Shown here: piece after piece, positions 55,960 through 63,471 of the stretch | Numbering within the stretch: the stretch's first letter is position 1 | Layout of the letters: each line of letters opens with the position of its first letter | IMG/VR virus record: IMGVR_UViG_3300034072_000758 | Location: 186,001 to 250,000 of that record | Direction: 5' to 3' (one strand) | DNA from: a virus | DNA length: 64,000 bases | Notes under the pieces: generated by a model | What the model saw: only the letters and a program-made list of their open reading frames with translations | Databases searched by the model: none | Told to the model about the DNA's origin: nothing | Program-made: the position numbers and the translations under genes

Positions 55960-56378
55960 TGGAGTAATGCCAGTTTAAATATATAGTCTTCGGCTTTTTC
56001 TTGATCATATATAGCGTAAATATTATTATTGCCGCCCGCCGCCCGTATATCTTCGTTGAAGTGCGTGTGATCATAATCGTCATGTCTCAAAATAAATTTG
56101 TCCTCGGTCGATATTCTGTTTTTCAATCTGAATATGCGTATATGTAAAGCAAATATACCGGGTACATAGAAGCTAAGTCCGGTTCCGCTACCTTTTTCTG
56201 GACAAGAGATATAGGACACTCGTATCCTTAACGCTTTCAAAGGATCATCTTCGTTCTCTATTACAAAATGAAGTTCGGCTCCGCGTCCATACTTATCTCC
56301 CCCGGTACGATGGGAAAATTTGGCGCTTTTAACCAATCGCATCCAGAACATCGCATCATGGAAAATAGGAAGGGTCAT
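55956..56378 (-). CDS. TMF paralog (140 aa)
   Basis: Start at ATG 56378 (MTLPIFHDAMFWMRLVKSAK, an FW helix), chosen over longer frames in the promoter region of the divergent gene. Ends DQEKAEDYIFKLALLQ. Strands FALHIRIFRLKNRIST. Confidence 0.85.
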   Translation of the reverse strand: MTLPIFHDAMFWMRLVKSAKFSHRTGGDKYGRGAELHFVIENEDDPLKALRIRVSYISCPEKGSGTGLSFYVPGIFALHIRIFRLKNRISTEDKFILRHDDYDHTHFNEDIRAAGGNNNIYAIYDQEKAEDYIFKLALLQ

Positions 56379-56387
56379 ATTGACAGC

Positions 56388-56415
56388 TTGACAACATATG
56401 GATTTATGGTAGATT
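56388..56415 (+). promoter_or_regulatory. Sigma70-like promoter
   Basis: TTGACA (56388-56393), a 16-nt spacer and TAGATT (56410-56415), with another TTGACA 8 nt upstream (56380). Serves the DUF6011-like gene, which has GGAAGG as ribosome site. Confidence 0.6.
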
Positions 56416-56451
56416 GATCCTATCACAAAATATCACGGAAGGTAAATTGAA

Positions 56452-56913
56452 ATGTCTCACTTTATGTCTGCTGAAATCGCTCTGGCTTATATGACTGCTG
56501 GTCGTTCGATTACCACGTTCAAGAGCAACAAGACCGAAAAGCATTTCACTTTCCGCCTGTACGAAAAGAAGATCAAGGGCCTCAAGAAGGGCGACCCCAA
56601 GCCGGACAATCTTCCGATCTTTGTTTCCGCTATGACCGGGCCGAACAACGAAGGCGATTACAGCTACTTCGGTTTCATCGACCCACGTTCGGGTAAGTTC
56701 ACCTTCTCGCACAAATCTTCGAAGCTTTCCAAAGACGAACTGTCCGTCAAGGCGTTTATGTGGGCTTATGAGCGCCTGACCGCTGGACTGCTACCCGCTG
56801 ACATGGCAATCTATCACAATGGCCGTTGTGGTCGTTGCCAACGCCTCCTGACCGTCCCGCACAGCATCGAGACGGGTATCGGCCCTGAATGCCAACGCCA
56901 AATGGGGATATAA
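56452..56913 (+). CDS. DUF6011-like phage protein with C-terminal zinc knuckle (153 aa)
   Basis: The N-terminal part contains TFRLYEKKIKGLKKGDPKPD and YSYFGFIDPRSGKF. The C-terminal NGRCGRCQRLLTVPHSIETG and IGPECQRQMGI form the four-Cys signature of DUF6011, seen in many phages and actinobacteria. A nucleic-acid-related role is often presumed but not established. Coupled to the next gene by TAATG. Confidence 0.83.
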   Translation: MSHFMSAEIALAYMTAGRSITTFKSNKTEKHFTFRLYEKKIKGLKKGDPKPDNLPIFVSAMTGPNNEGDYSYFGFIDPRSGKFTFSHKSSKLSKDELSVKAFMWAYERLTAGLLPADMAIYHNGRCGRCQRLLTVPHSIETGIGPECQRQMGI

Positions 56914-57746
56914 TGTCTCTCTACATACAATTCATCGAAGCAATCCGTAAGGGGGAGGTCATCAACCGTGTGAAGACCTACCCCGAAGCTTTGCGTAAAG
57001 GGAACTTTGCTGTCCCCAGCTTTGACTTCGGCGATCTTCTGAATATTCGTTCCCCGGAATACGTTCTCGACAAAGACGGGTTGAACTGGTGTGATGCTCT
57101 CGGTGATCCTGCCCGCCCACTGTTACCGAAGCCAACCGAACCGCGCGCCTATATTGCGCACTTCAATGATACCAATTCGCTCGATCAAAAAATGAGCTTC
57201 CACACCGGCCAGTTCGGGGAGGTACTTGAAGTCGCAGACGTGACTTGGATTGTTGTCACCAGTGGTCACTACGCCGAGGGTACGCCATACTGCGATACTT
57301 ACTATTTCATGAACGGTGACTTCTATCAGGTCGAAACCAACTCCGATTTCCCAATGTCGGCTCAGATGGTTCATGGCGCGGCAATGGCAATCCAATGTGA
57401 ATGGCTTCTCCAAAACCGCCAAACAGAATATGTTATGGCAGGATCGCAAGACGACATCACCAAGATCAATCAACGCCAACGCCTTCGTCAGAAACCTCTC
57501 CTACCCCAACCCAAGGTCATCCACCTTAAGCAAACCGTCTATGTCGGCGAAACAGCGGGCAATCGCAAAGGTCAGGGCCTTGGATCGGAACGTTGCCCCC
57601 ATGAGCGCGAGGGACATTGGCGCACGATCAAGAACAAGGATGGCTCGACCCGGCAAGTTCGAGTTCGCAAAACAGTTATTCACGCTGACAGGTTCTCTCA
57701 GGAGGCTCAGGACGTGCTTGCGCATCGTCACCTTGTTCGTCCCTAA
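56913..57746 (+). CDS. Conserved phage protein (277 aa)
   Basis: Starts MSLYIQFIEAIRKGEVINRV. The middle resembles proteins that resemble T4-group hypothetical proteins (FNDTNSLDQKMSFHTGQFGE). The C-terminus EGHWRTIKNKDGSTRQVRVR with KTVIHADRF is a block I recognise from the ends of many phage hypothetical proteins. No catalytic motif. Overlaps the DUF6011-like gene by one nucleotide. Confidence 0.8.
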   Translation: MSLYIQFIEAIRKGEVINRVKTYPEALRKGNFAVPSFDFGDLLNIRSPEYVLDKDGLNWCDALGDPARPLLPKPTEPRAYIAHFNDTNSLDQKMSFHTGQFGEVLEVADVTWIVVTSGHYAEGTPYCDTYYFMNGDFYQVETNSDFPMSAQMVHGAAMAIQCEWLLQNRQTEYVMAGSQDDITKINQRQRLRQKPLLPQPKVIHLKQTVYVGETAGNRKGQGLGSERCPHEREGHWRTIKNKDGSTRQVRVRKTVIHADRFSQEAQDVLAHRHLVRP

Positions 57747-57786
57747 GAAATAACAAGGTGCCTCTGTGGAGGCTCTGGAAGGCGAT

Positions 57787-58107
57787 ATGAGCTATACCTA
57801 TCCAACTCTCAAGCGCATGTTCGAGCTATATACTGACAATAAGGCTGGTTTAGCTTACCAACGCCTTAGTCCAAACATTCACATCTTGCGTTTGATAACT
57901 GATGATTTCTTGCTGACCTATACCGGTCACTACTTCAATAATGTCAAGATGATGGTCACTGCCGAATGTGTTATTCAGCGGGCGGAATGTATACACATCG
58001 ATAACGAACAGATTTATCTTTTTTACGATCCGCCAACCTTCCGAGTGCTCACTACCCAAGAAGAAGCTGAACACACTCTTGTAGAATGGATTATGAAGAA
58101 CCTATGA
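57787..58107 (+). CDS. TMF paralog (106 aa)
   Basis: Start at ATG 57787 (MSYTYPTLKRMFELYTDNKA) with GGAAGG upstream. Ends TTQEEAEHTLVEWIMKNL. Its MFELYTDNK helix is nearly the same as MFELYATDK in the next gene, so this is a tandem duplicate pair. Confidence 0.85.
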   Translation: MSYTYPTLKRMFELYTDNKAGLAYQRLSPNIHILRLITDDFLLTYTGHYFNNVKMMVTAECVIQRAECIHIDNEQIYLFYDPPTFRVLTTQEEAEHTLVEWIMKNL

Positions 58108-58472
58108 CTATGAGACCCGAAGACTATCTGGCGAACAAGTGTAATCTTCCCACCATACAAAAAATGTTCGAGCTATACGCTACAGACAAGCGCATGTTTG
58201 ACTTCGAGCATCATGGGGATGATGACAGTGGGTTTTTCAAATTGGTGTTCTCTGTCAATGGAACGTGTTCTCTGATCTATACGGCTCACAGAATCCGTCT
58301 GATCCAGTATATGCAATCCGTATTCGGTAAGAAAACCGAAGGGGTTTCTATAGTAATCGGTAAAAACGTTCATTACGTTTTTCCAGCGCCGCCAAAAATA
58401 GAAATAGATTCTCTTCACACTATCGAACAGGCCGAAGAAGCACTAATGCTTTGGTTATTGACCCTCAACTAG
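58104..58472 (+). CDS. TMF paralog (122 aa)
   Basis: Start at ATG 58104 (MTMRPEDYLANKCNLPTIQK), overlapping the upstream TGA as ATGA. Ends TIEQAEEALMLWLLTLN. Second copy of the tandem pair. Converges with the gene at 58465, overlapping by 8 nt. Confidence 0.85.
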   Translation: MTMRPEDYLANKCNLPTIQKMFELYATDKRMFDFEHHGDDDSGFFKLVFSVNGTCSLIYTAHRIRLIQYMQSVFGKKTEGVSIVIGKNVHYVFPAPPKIEIDSLHTIEQAEEALMLWLLTLN

Positions 58473-58827
58473 ATTGAAGGGTTAATAACATGATTTCTTC
58501 GTCTATTTTTTCCCGGTCGGCGTCATCTAAGTAAGTGATATAAACCAAGACTTCTTTTTCCAAATCTTGTTTGAAAAAATATTCATTGTTTTTACCAACA
58601 AATAAGCAACAATGCTCAATATACTTAAGAGTATTAGTATTCTTTAGTCTGGCCATGTAGTGTTGATTATCGGACAGTCTTGGGATTTTATATAGTAGAG
58701 TATAGCCATTACCCATATATATCATTCGTACAACTTTTTCATCTATGGTGGGTTCATATATTCGACTATTTTTATTCGCCATAACCCAAGCGACAGACGG
58801 ATACCCTTTGATACGCTTCTTCATCAA
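58465..58827 (-). CDS. TMF paralog (120 aa)
   Basis: Starts MMKKRIKGYPSVAWVMANKN (Trp helix) and ends DREKIDEEIMLLTLQSS. AT-rich. Coupled by ATGA to the Pth2 gene upstream. Confidence 0.84.
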   Translation of the reverse strand: MMKKRIKGYPSVAWVMANKNSRIYEPTIDEKVVRMIYMGNGYTLLYKIPRLSDNQHYMARLKNTNTLKYIEHCCLFVGKNNEYFFKQDLEKEVLVYITYLDDADREKIDEEIMLLTLQSS

Positions 58828-59225
58828 TACAGACCTAAGCCGCCCGTGAATTGATCAACCTTCTCACGGGTATCGGGACCGATGGCGATGGCCGTGTTGG
58901 TAGGAACCCCACCGAACTCAGTAAGGCCCTTGTCGGTGATCAGAGAGGCCAGCAAGCCAGCTTCTTTGGCCCGACGATAGATGTCCAGCATTTCCTCTTC
59001 GGAATTGACGGTCACCGTGATCTTAGTGAAGGCTCCCAAGAGCCAATCTTTCATGCGCTCGTCTAATTCCAAATGAAAATACACCGAGCCGTCCTCACGA
59101 GTGATATACTCACCAGCGCCGAGGATCGCGCCCATAGAAGCGTGAGCACCTTGAGAAATTTCTTTACCCCGGCGCATTTTGAGGTCTTTGCGGATAACGA
59201 TGACTTGTTTAAGCGGCGACGACAT
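58824..59225 (-). CDS. Peptidyl-tRNA hydrolase, Pth2 family
   Basis: Full-length (133 aa) Pth2-type enzyme: KQVIVIRKDLKMRRGKEISQ, GAHASM, FTKITVTVNSEEEMLDIYRR, then ASLITDKGLTEFGG and AIAIGPDTREKVDQFTGGLG with LY. Releases peptides from stalled peptidyl-tRNA. The catalytic His/Asp region looks kept (QGAHASM, ITDKGLT). With GltX, KptA and tRNA-Leu it adds to a tRNA-related set. Overlaps its neighbours by 4 and 17 nt. Confidence 0.9.
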   Translation of the reverse strand: MSSPLKQVIVIRKDLKMRRGKEISQGAHASMGAILGAGEYITREDGSVYFHLELDERMKDWLLGAFTKITVTVNSEEEMLDIYRRAKEAGLLASLITDKGLTEFGGVPTNTAIAIGPDTREKVDQFTGGLGLY

Positions 59226-59439
59226 AATCGACCTCGACTGGAATTTGAACCAATAGGTAGGCTTTTAGGATTGTATTGTATGCTAACTCAGCATCTTCCT
59301 TGAGAGTGCTACTGTGGATCAGGTTATCATTCACGAATGTCTCATAGACTTTCGATTCGATACCCGTGATACAATAGAAATCTGTGTTGACCACGGAGCG
59401 GACAACGCGCTTTATCTTGGCAATCATAATGGTACTCAA
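59209..59439 (-). CDS. Hypothetical protein (76 aa)
   Basis: Probably starts at TTG 59439, overlapping the upstream TGA, or at ATG 59427 (MIAKIKRVVRSVVNTDFYCI). A single small alpha/beta domain with helix LKEDAELAYNTILKAYLLVQ. Between the DUF2807-like and Pth2 genes, co-transcribed with both. No family recognised. Confidence 0.72.
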   Translation of the reverse strand: MSTIMIAKIKRVVRSVVNTDFYCITGIESKVYETFVNDNLIHSSTLKEDAELAYNTILKAYLLVQIPVEVDYVVAA

Positions 59440-60110
59440 TGGATCGTTAGATCGCCCGACCCGGAGCTTTTCGTGTCGGTCTTGAGCGGCCCACCGTACA
59501 CATCAACGTCACCGGAACCTGACGTGGTGCCACTGAATGACATAGAAGCGTAGCAAGAAATGTCGCCAGAGCCGTGAGACTTAAGAAGAACATGTGCCGC
59601 CTTTAATTCTGAGAGTGATAAATCGCCCGAACCGGACTTTTCGACGTAGAGGGAATTGGTCACACCTTTCAGGGAAATATCCCCCGAACCATCGGCGCGA
59701 ATAGTCAGGTCTTCGTTAGCTACATAGCCGCGAATGTCCCCGGAACCACTTCTAGTGATCTTGCTGAGCGTGTTGCTTTTGATGACAACTTTGATGCCAC
59801 GGTTGGACGTGAACGAACCGTTAATCGACAGAGTGAGAACGCCCATGCTGTTGTATTTTACTTCGATCAGTTCCGCCAAATTCTCTTCAACAGAAAGGAC
59901 CAAAGAGTTTTTAACCGAATGATCGATTTCCAACTGAACGTCGATAATACCTTGAACGTTGATTTCTTTAAGCTTGACGGTGATGATATGTGTCAGGTCT
60001 TTGGAAATAACGTTTCCATTTCCAACAATCCCGAAGCCGTTTCCTACGCCGCCACCAACGAAGTTTCCATTTATGAAAACCCCCGACCCGCTGAAAAACT
60101 TGCTGAACAT
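59436..60110 (-). CDS. DUF2807-like beta-helix protein (224 aa)
   Basis: A repetitive beta protein with GSGDI/GSGDV/GSGDL at the turns (ITRSGSGDIRGYVANED, ADGSGDISLKG, KSGSGDLSLSELK, GSGDVDVYGG), typical of the DUF2807 (GIN) domain found in bacterial secreted proteins. A Gly-rich head FINGNFVGGGVGNGFGIVGN precedes it. No signal peptide, so it is cytosolic or virion-associated rather than an autotransporter. Function unknown; rare in phages. Confidence 0.82.
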   Translation of the reverse strand: MFSKFFSGSGVFINGNFVGGGVGNGFGIVGNGNVISKDLTHIITVKLKEINVQGIIDVQLEIDHSVKNSLVLSVEENLAELIEVKYNSMGVLTLSINGSFTSNRGIKVVIKSNTLSKITRSGSGDIRGYVANEDLTIRADGSGDISLKGVTNSLYVEKSGSGDLSLSELKAAHVLLKSHGSGDISCYASMSFSGTTSGSGDVDVYGGPLKTDTKSSGSGDLTIH

Positions 60111-60167
60111 ATCACGCTCCTGATGAATAAGTAACCTACAGTCTCATTGAGGTTATGTCAATTAAAA

Positions 60168-60196
60168 TTGATTAAGAATGTTCTTTATAGTATTGT
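60168..60196 (+). promoter_or_regulatory. Sigma70-like promoter (leaderless type)
   Basis: TTGATT (60168-60173), a 17-nt spacer and TATTGT (60191-60196). ATG 60202 follows after 5 nt and has no Shine-Dalgarno. Confidence 0.6.
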
Positions 60197-60201
60197 TAAG
60201 C

Positions 60202-60717
60202 ATGATTACTAAAAAACGCATGAGTGAAATGTATGAATTGAACCGAACACTGGCTACGTCAATAATGTTCGGTGTTAATGATTTAGAAGATTACTTAGAA
60301 AAGACCGAATTGAGCCTCGAAGCTCAACTATCTATTGTCACTTTCGAGCTTCAATATGTAACGAATTTAAAAAACGTTCATGAAGATGTATTGCGTTATG
60401 TAAACTATGCTTTCCAACGCATGTGTAAAGATGACGTTAAAGCCGGAAATATTAAAAATATTTGGGACTGCGCCTGTTCAATGTTTTGTTACACGGGCAA
60501 CTTTATGGAGGTTCTTTATCCAGATACGCAAAAAATATTACGGGATCACCTCATGAATAATATTGAGCATTTTAAGGAAGAGGAAAAGGCATATACAAAT
60601 AGCTTCGGTACAGTGGGCCTCGATCCCAGCCGCAAATCGGTGATACAAAAAATAGCGAACAATATCTTCGACAATGATGAAGATCGTGTCAAATTCGTGT
60701 TGCTGGTTTCTTCTTAA
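60202..60717 (+). CDS. Hypothetical helical protein (171 aa)
   Basis: Start at ATG 60202 (MITKKRMSEMYELNRTLATS), set by the promoter position; an ATG at 60178 lies inside the promoter. Entirely helical (SLEAQLSIVTFELQYVTNLK), with Cys-containing IWDCACSMFCYTGN. It ends NDEDRVKFVLLVSS, slightly TMF-like. Its stop overlaps the convergent ART-like gene by 4 nt. Confidence 0.78.
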   Translation: MITKKRMSEMYELNRTLATSIMFGVNDLEDYLEKTELSLEAQLSIVTFELQYVTNLKNVHEDVLRYVNYAFQRMCKDDVKAGNIKNIWDCACSMFCYTGNFMEVLYPDTQKILRDHLMNNIEHFKEEEKAYTNSFGTVGLDPSRKSVIQKIANNIFDNDEDRVKFVLLVSS

Positions 60718-61421
60718 TAACGCTTCTTCAATAGCTTGGCAACTTCAAAGAAATTCGAGCCGTCTTTGACAAGCTTCTGTGAATATTTGGCCGGGATCGC
60801 CCACATTTCACGTGGGATAAGATTTCCCCCACCGTGAGCCACATGTGCTCCCAGATCGATGAATGCCAGCTTTTCGCGGTCGTTCATATCTTTGAGGATG
60901 GCTTTACCGGCTCTGGCCCAAGATGAATATTCCCCGTCCCTGACTTTACGAAGTGTACTGGCCGACAGGTTATATCCCGCACGTCGCGTTACTTCTTTGA
61001 CATCCGGGGAGTTGATGATTTCAGGATACTTCTCCTGAACATATTTCTGATCACGATTGAGACAATGGGCGACAAACTCACCTACGCTGTCTTCATCTGG
61101 TTGTATGTCTTGAAGGTCCGAACCGTCGAATACAAAGACATAGCCGATATTCTTTTCCCAGCCCTTTGGAACGGTTGAGCCGAGGAAATCCCCACCAATG
61201 GCGTAGACCGTAGCGTAGCCTACGTTTTGGGCCAGATAGACGCGCCCCGCAACCGGACGCATGTGGGGCTTACTTTCACCGTACTTGACTTCGGTAGCCG
61301 CAGGATCAAGACCCTTCTTCCAGATGGCAAGGGCGGCTTCTTTCGATCCTGTTCCGTGATAATAGCGGACGCCCTTGTGAATATCTAAAGGGGCGGCTTC
61401 CAAGAGTTCTTCATAACGCAT
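60714..61421 (-). CDS. ADP-ribosyltransferase-like virion protein (235 aa)
   Basis: ART/KptA-like module: GVRYYHGTGSKEAALAIWKK, GLDPAA, RPVAGRVYLAQNVGYATVYA and IGYVFVFDGSDLQDIQPDED, the last acidic stretch being where the catalytic Glu would be. The opening MRYEELLEAAP carries L-L-E and resembles MRYSELTES of the 686-aa protein. An AATAAATA box lies 5 nt before its ATG. Predicted to be packaged and injected. Confidence 0.8.
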   Translation of the reverse strand: MRYEELLEAAPLDIHKGVRYYHGTGSKEAALAIWKKGLDPAATEVKYGESKPHMRPVAGRVYLAQNVGYATVYAIGGDFLGSTVPKGWEKNIGYVFVFDGSDLQDIQPDEDSVGEFVAHCLNRDQKYVQEKYPEIINSPDVKEVTRRAGYNLSASTLRKVRDGEYSSWARAGKAILKDMNDREKLAFIDLGAHVAHGGGNLIPREMWAIPAKYSQKLVKDGSNFFEVAKLLKKRY

Positions 61422-61426
61422 AAGCG

Positions 61427-61434
61427 TATTTATT
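61427..61434 (-). promoter_or_regulatory. T4-type late promoter box (AATAAATA)
   Basis: AATAAATA on the minus strand, 5 nt before the ATG at 61421, the same spacing as at 39618. Overlaps the end of the lipoprotein gene. Confidence 0.6.
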
Positions 61435-61756
61435 TACAGGTGTTGGGAACCTGTTCGGTGTTGGTCCCGCTGCCCGATACCATTGAGAGATATTGACAGT
61501 TGGTCACATTGTCAGTAGTCAGGTAAACCACAAAGGGTCCATTGCCGGTTAGTTGCTTCACGGTGACCCGCGTTGTTTCCTGCGATGTGAATACGGCATC
61601 GGCCATAACTTCGGTCTTTTCTTCCGCCGTCATTTCGCGGGCGGGTTCTTCGATGCGTTTACACCCAACCAGCACTGTGCCAACCGCTACCAAAATAGCG
61701 ATTACTGGAAGCGAATGTATCACGCCGATCAGAACGTTTTCTTGAAGCTTGGACAT
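61430..61756 (-). CDS. Predicted lipoprotein (108 aa)
   Basis: Hydrophobic signal ending in a lipobox (ILVAVGTVLVGC, Cys near residue 32), then an acidic/polar mature region. Its C-terminus (TNCQYLSMVSGSGTN, VPNTCK) matches that of the next gene (NGCQTYLFVRG, VPGTCK), so the two are paralogs with a conserved Cys pair. Could be an outer-membrane or periplasmic exclusion lipoprotein. Confidence 0.83.
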   Translation of the reverse strand: MSKLQENVLIGVIHSLPVIAILVAVGTVLVGCKRIEEPAREMTAEEKTEVMADAVFTSQETTRVTVKQLTGNGPFVVYLTTDNVTNCQYLSMVSGSGTNTEQVPNTCK

Positions 61757-61761
61757 GCGCG

Positions 61762-62049
61762 TTACTCCTTACAAGTGCCGGGAACAGGCTGGGACGTGAT
61801 GCCTTCTCCCCGCACGAAAAGATAGGTCTGGCAACCGTTGGTCTTATCGGTGGAGATAAAGGCGCGGATTGTGAAACCGTCCTCATACTCGCCGATTTGT
61901 GCGATGACGGCTCGATTGCTGACCGGGGTGGATGCCGCTTCGGCGACGGCGACGTTCCCAACACGGGCCGAGTGAACTGGTGCTTCGGCGGGCTTCGAAC
62001 AACCGATTAGACCGATAGCGAGAATGAGTAGTGCGGTGGTACGAAACAT
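61762..62049 (-). CDS. Predicted lipoprotein (95 aa)
   Basis: Signal MFRTTALLILAIGLIGC with lipobox Cys at 17; short Ala/Ser-rich linker; the mature C-terminal domain shares NGCQTYLFVRGEG and PVPGTCKE with the paralog downstream. GGAG precedes the ATG. The pair is transcribed leftward ahead of the ART-like gene. Confidence 0.83.
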   Translation of the reverse strand: MFRTTALLILAIGLIGCSKPAEAPVHSARVGNVAVAEAASTPVSNRAVIAQIGEYEDGFTIRAFISTDKTNGCQTYLFVRGEGITSQPVPGTCKE

Positions 62050-62068
62050 GATGTGGTCTCCTTTTAAA

Positions 62069-62098
62069 TTGACTGTTCAGTAACAAAGCAAGTATCGT
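62069..62098 (+). promoter_or_regulatory. Sigma70-like promoter (leaderless type)
   Basis: TTGACT (62069-62074), an 18-nt spacer and TATCGT (62093-62098), 5 nt before the ATG at 62104. No Shine-Dalgarno. Confidence 0.6.
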
Positions 62099-62103
62099 GC
62101 CGT

Positions 62104-62481
62104 ATGGAAACTTTTACGCTTGACCTTCTTATCAAACTTATAACGAATGCTCCGAAGAAGTATCGCCGTTCACAACACAATGCTTACACGGCGGAGTTTG
62201 TTTGCGGGACAAAAATTTCCTTTGAGTACAAAGCAAGCTTAAAGTACATGGACTTTCGTTGCTACAAAGCGAGATCATTCAGTATACGTGGTTCCGTGAG
62301 CGCCAACACTAACCCACCACATTCAAATTATTCACAGTCTTTGAGCTTGGTTGGCTACCGCACATTTCCACTTACCCTACATTTTAGACCCTCTTCGTAT
62401 TACTGTCACCTGATCGTCAATGGCAATCAAGAGAAATCCGAAGAAGACTTAGTTAAGTTCCTGTTGGTCAACTGTGGGTAG
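62104..62481 (+). CDS. TMF paralog (125 aa)
   Basis: Starts METFTLDLLIKLITNAPKKY and ends QEKSEEDLVKFLLVNCG. A single-gene unit on the plus strand with its own promoter, unlike most members that sit in operons. Strands FRCYKARSFSIRGSVSA. Confidence 0.84.
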   Translation: METFTLDLLIKLITNAPKKYRRSQHNAYTAEFVCGTKISFEYKASLKYMDFRCYKARSFSIRGSVSANTNPPHSNYSQSLSLVGYRTFPLTLHFRPSSYYCHLIVNGNQEKSEEDLVKFLLVNCG

Positions 62482-62517
62482 CTTTGTAGAACTTGGGGGC
62501 GATGCTCATGACCCCGA

Positions 62518-62751
62518 TCAGTCCAGAAAGTTGTCGTTGCCATCGCCGATCCAGTCTGGGAGAACCCATTCCAGATGATGCTTGTTGGCGAGTTCGTACA
62601 TGTATTCCAGAGCCGTAGGAATGGTCTCGAAGCCACGACGCGAAGCGACTGAATAATCATTCAGTTCATACGACGAACTGTCATATATTTTACAGATCGA
62701 AAGCTTGGTGTGGTCCCCACCCGGAAAAATGATGTGATACATGACGGACAT
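62518..62751 (-). CDS. Hypothetical protein (77 aa)
   Basis: Starts MSVMYHIIFPGGDHTKLSIC; a small alpha/beta protein with helix IPTALEYMYELANKHHLEWV and an acidic end GDGNDNFLD. Follows the zinc-ribbon gene by 2 nt. No family recognised. Confidence 0.75.
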   Translation of the reverse strand: MSVMYHIIFPGGDHTKLSICKIYDSSSYELNDYSVASRRGFETIPTALEYMYELANKHHLEWVLPDWIGDGNDNFLD

Positions 62752-62753
62752 GG

Positions 62754-63053
62754 TTAGGGTTCCTCCACTTCATATTGGCCACGAATGACCTCTCGACTGA
62801 TTTCATTCCAATGGCCACCAAAAAGCCAAGTGCTTGGCTTGGTCAATGACCGTGGGACTTTCACCCATTCGCGCACAATTTTGGTGACGACGACTTGATC
62901 GTCCGAGTGTCTATACAGGGTCCGAGCACAGCCGGGGCAATGCTCGAAACGACTGGCGATGAAGAATCCTGTCAGGAACGTAGACTTGTCTGCCGAATCA
63001 AAACAGTGGCGACATACCGAACAGCGAGCGGTGTAATAGACGTTTAGGCTCAT
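62754..63053 (-). CDS. Zinc-ribbon protein (99 aa)
   Basis: Cys pattern YTARCSVCRHCFDSADK and FEHCPGCARTLYRHS predicts a treble-clef or ribbon zinc site. The C-terminal half has Trp-containing strands (EWVKVPRSL, STWLFGGHWNEISREVI). Overlaps the upstream gene by 4 nt. Function unknown. Confidence 0.8.
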   Translation of the reverse strand: MSLNVYYTARCSVCRHCFDSADKSTFLTGFFIASRFEHCPGCARTLYRHSDDQVVVTKIVREWVKVPRSLTKPSTWLFGGHWNEISREVIRGQYEVEEP

Positions 63054-63370
63054 TGGTTCGGATACTTCGCTGCCAGAATTGCCAGTTGGGCGCGCTCATG
63101 CTTTTCCCGATCAGCAGCGATCTTTTCTTCACGAGCGATGCGTTGCGCCATCTGTTCGTCCGTTTCGGGGACGTAGTGATATATGGACAGCCCGTAACAC
63201 TCGTTAGGGTCATAGCTCCCAGCGATGTCTTCATAGGAGATCATGGCGTTCGGATAGTCGGACTGATACTTTTGGAGATACTTGATCGCATCACCGATGC
63301 TACCGTCAAGATCGCCGGTAATCGTGGTGATGACTTCCTTGACCTTGCCGCGCACACGATTAACAGTCAT
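63050..63370 (-). CDS. Conserved phage protein (106 aa)
   Basis: Starts MTVNRVRGKVKEVITTITGD, with GSIGDAIKYLQKYQSDYPNA, an arrangement I have seen in many tailed-phage hypothetical proteins. A charged helix RIAREEKIAADREKHERAQL ends it. AGGAG precedes the ATG, and it is transcribed from the promoter at 63402. First gene of a three-gene operon. Confidence 0.82.
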   Translation of the reverse strand: MTVNRVRGKVKEVITTITGDLDGSIGDAIKYLQKYQSDYPNAMISYEDIAGSYDPNECYGLSIYHYVPETDEQMAQRIAREEKIAADREKHERAQLAILAAKYPNQ

Positions 63371-63401
63371 AATATATCTCCTAGAATATTGATATGCTCA
63401 C

Positions 63402-63429
63402 AACATAACATGAAGCGTGATATTGTCAA
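63402..63429 (-). promoter_or_regulatory. Sigma70-like promoter
   Basis: Minus strand TTGACA (63429-63424), a 16-nt spacer and TATGTT (63407-63402), 32 nt before the start at 63370. The -10 hexamer is the same as at 15709. Confidence 0.78.
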
Positions 63430-63442
63430 GTCATGCCAAGAA

Positions 63443-63468
63443 AAAAGCCCCGGTTATCCGGGGCTTTT
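63443..63468 (-). terminator. Intrinsic terminator
   Basis: Stem AAAAGCCCCGG/CCGGGGCTTTT (63443-63453, 63458-63468) with a T run on the minus strand, just after the membrane protein gene. Confidence 0.88.
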
Positions 63469-63471
63469 ATT

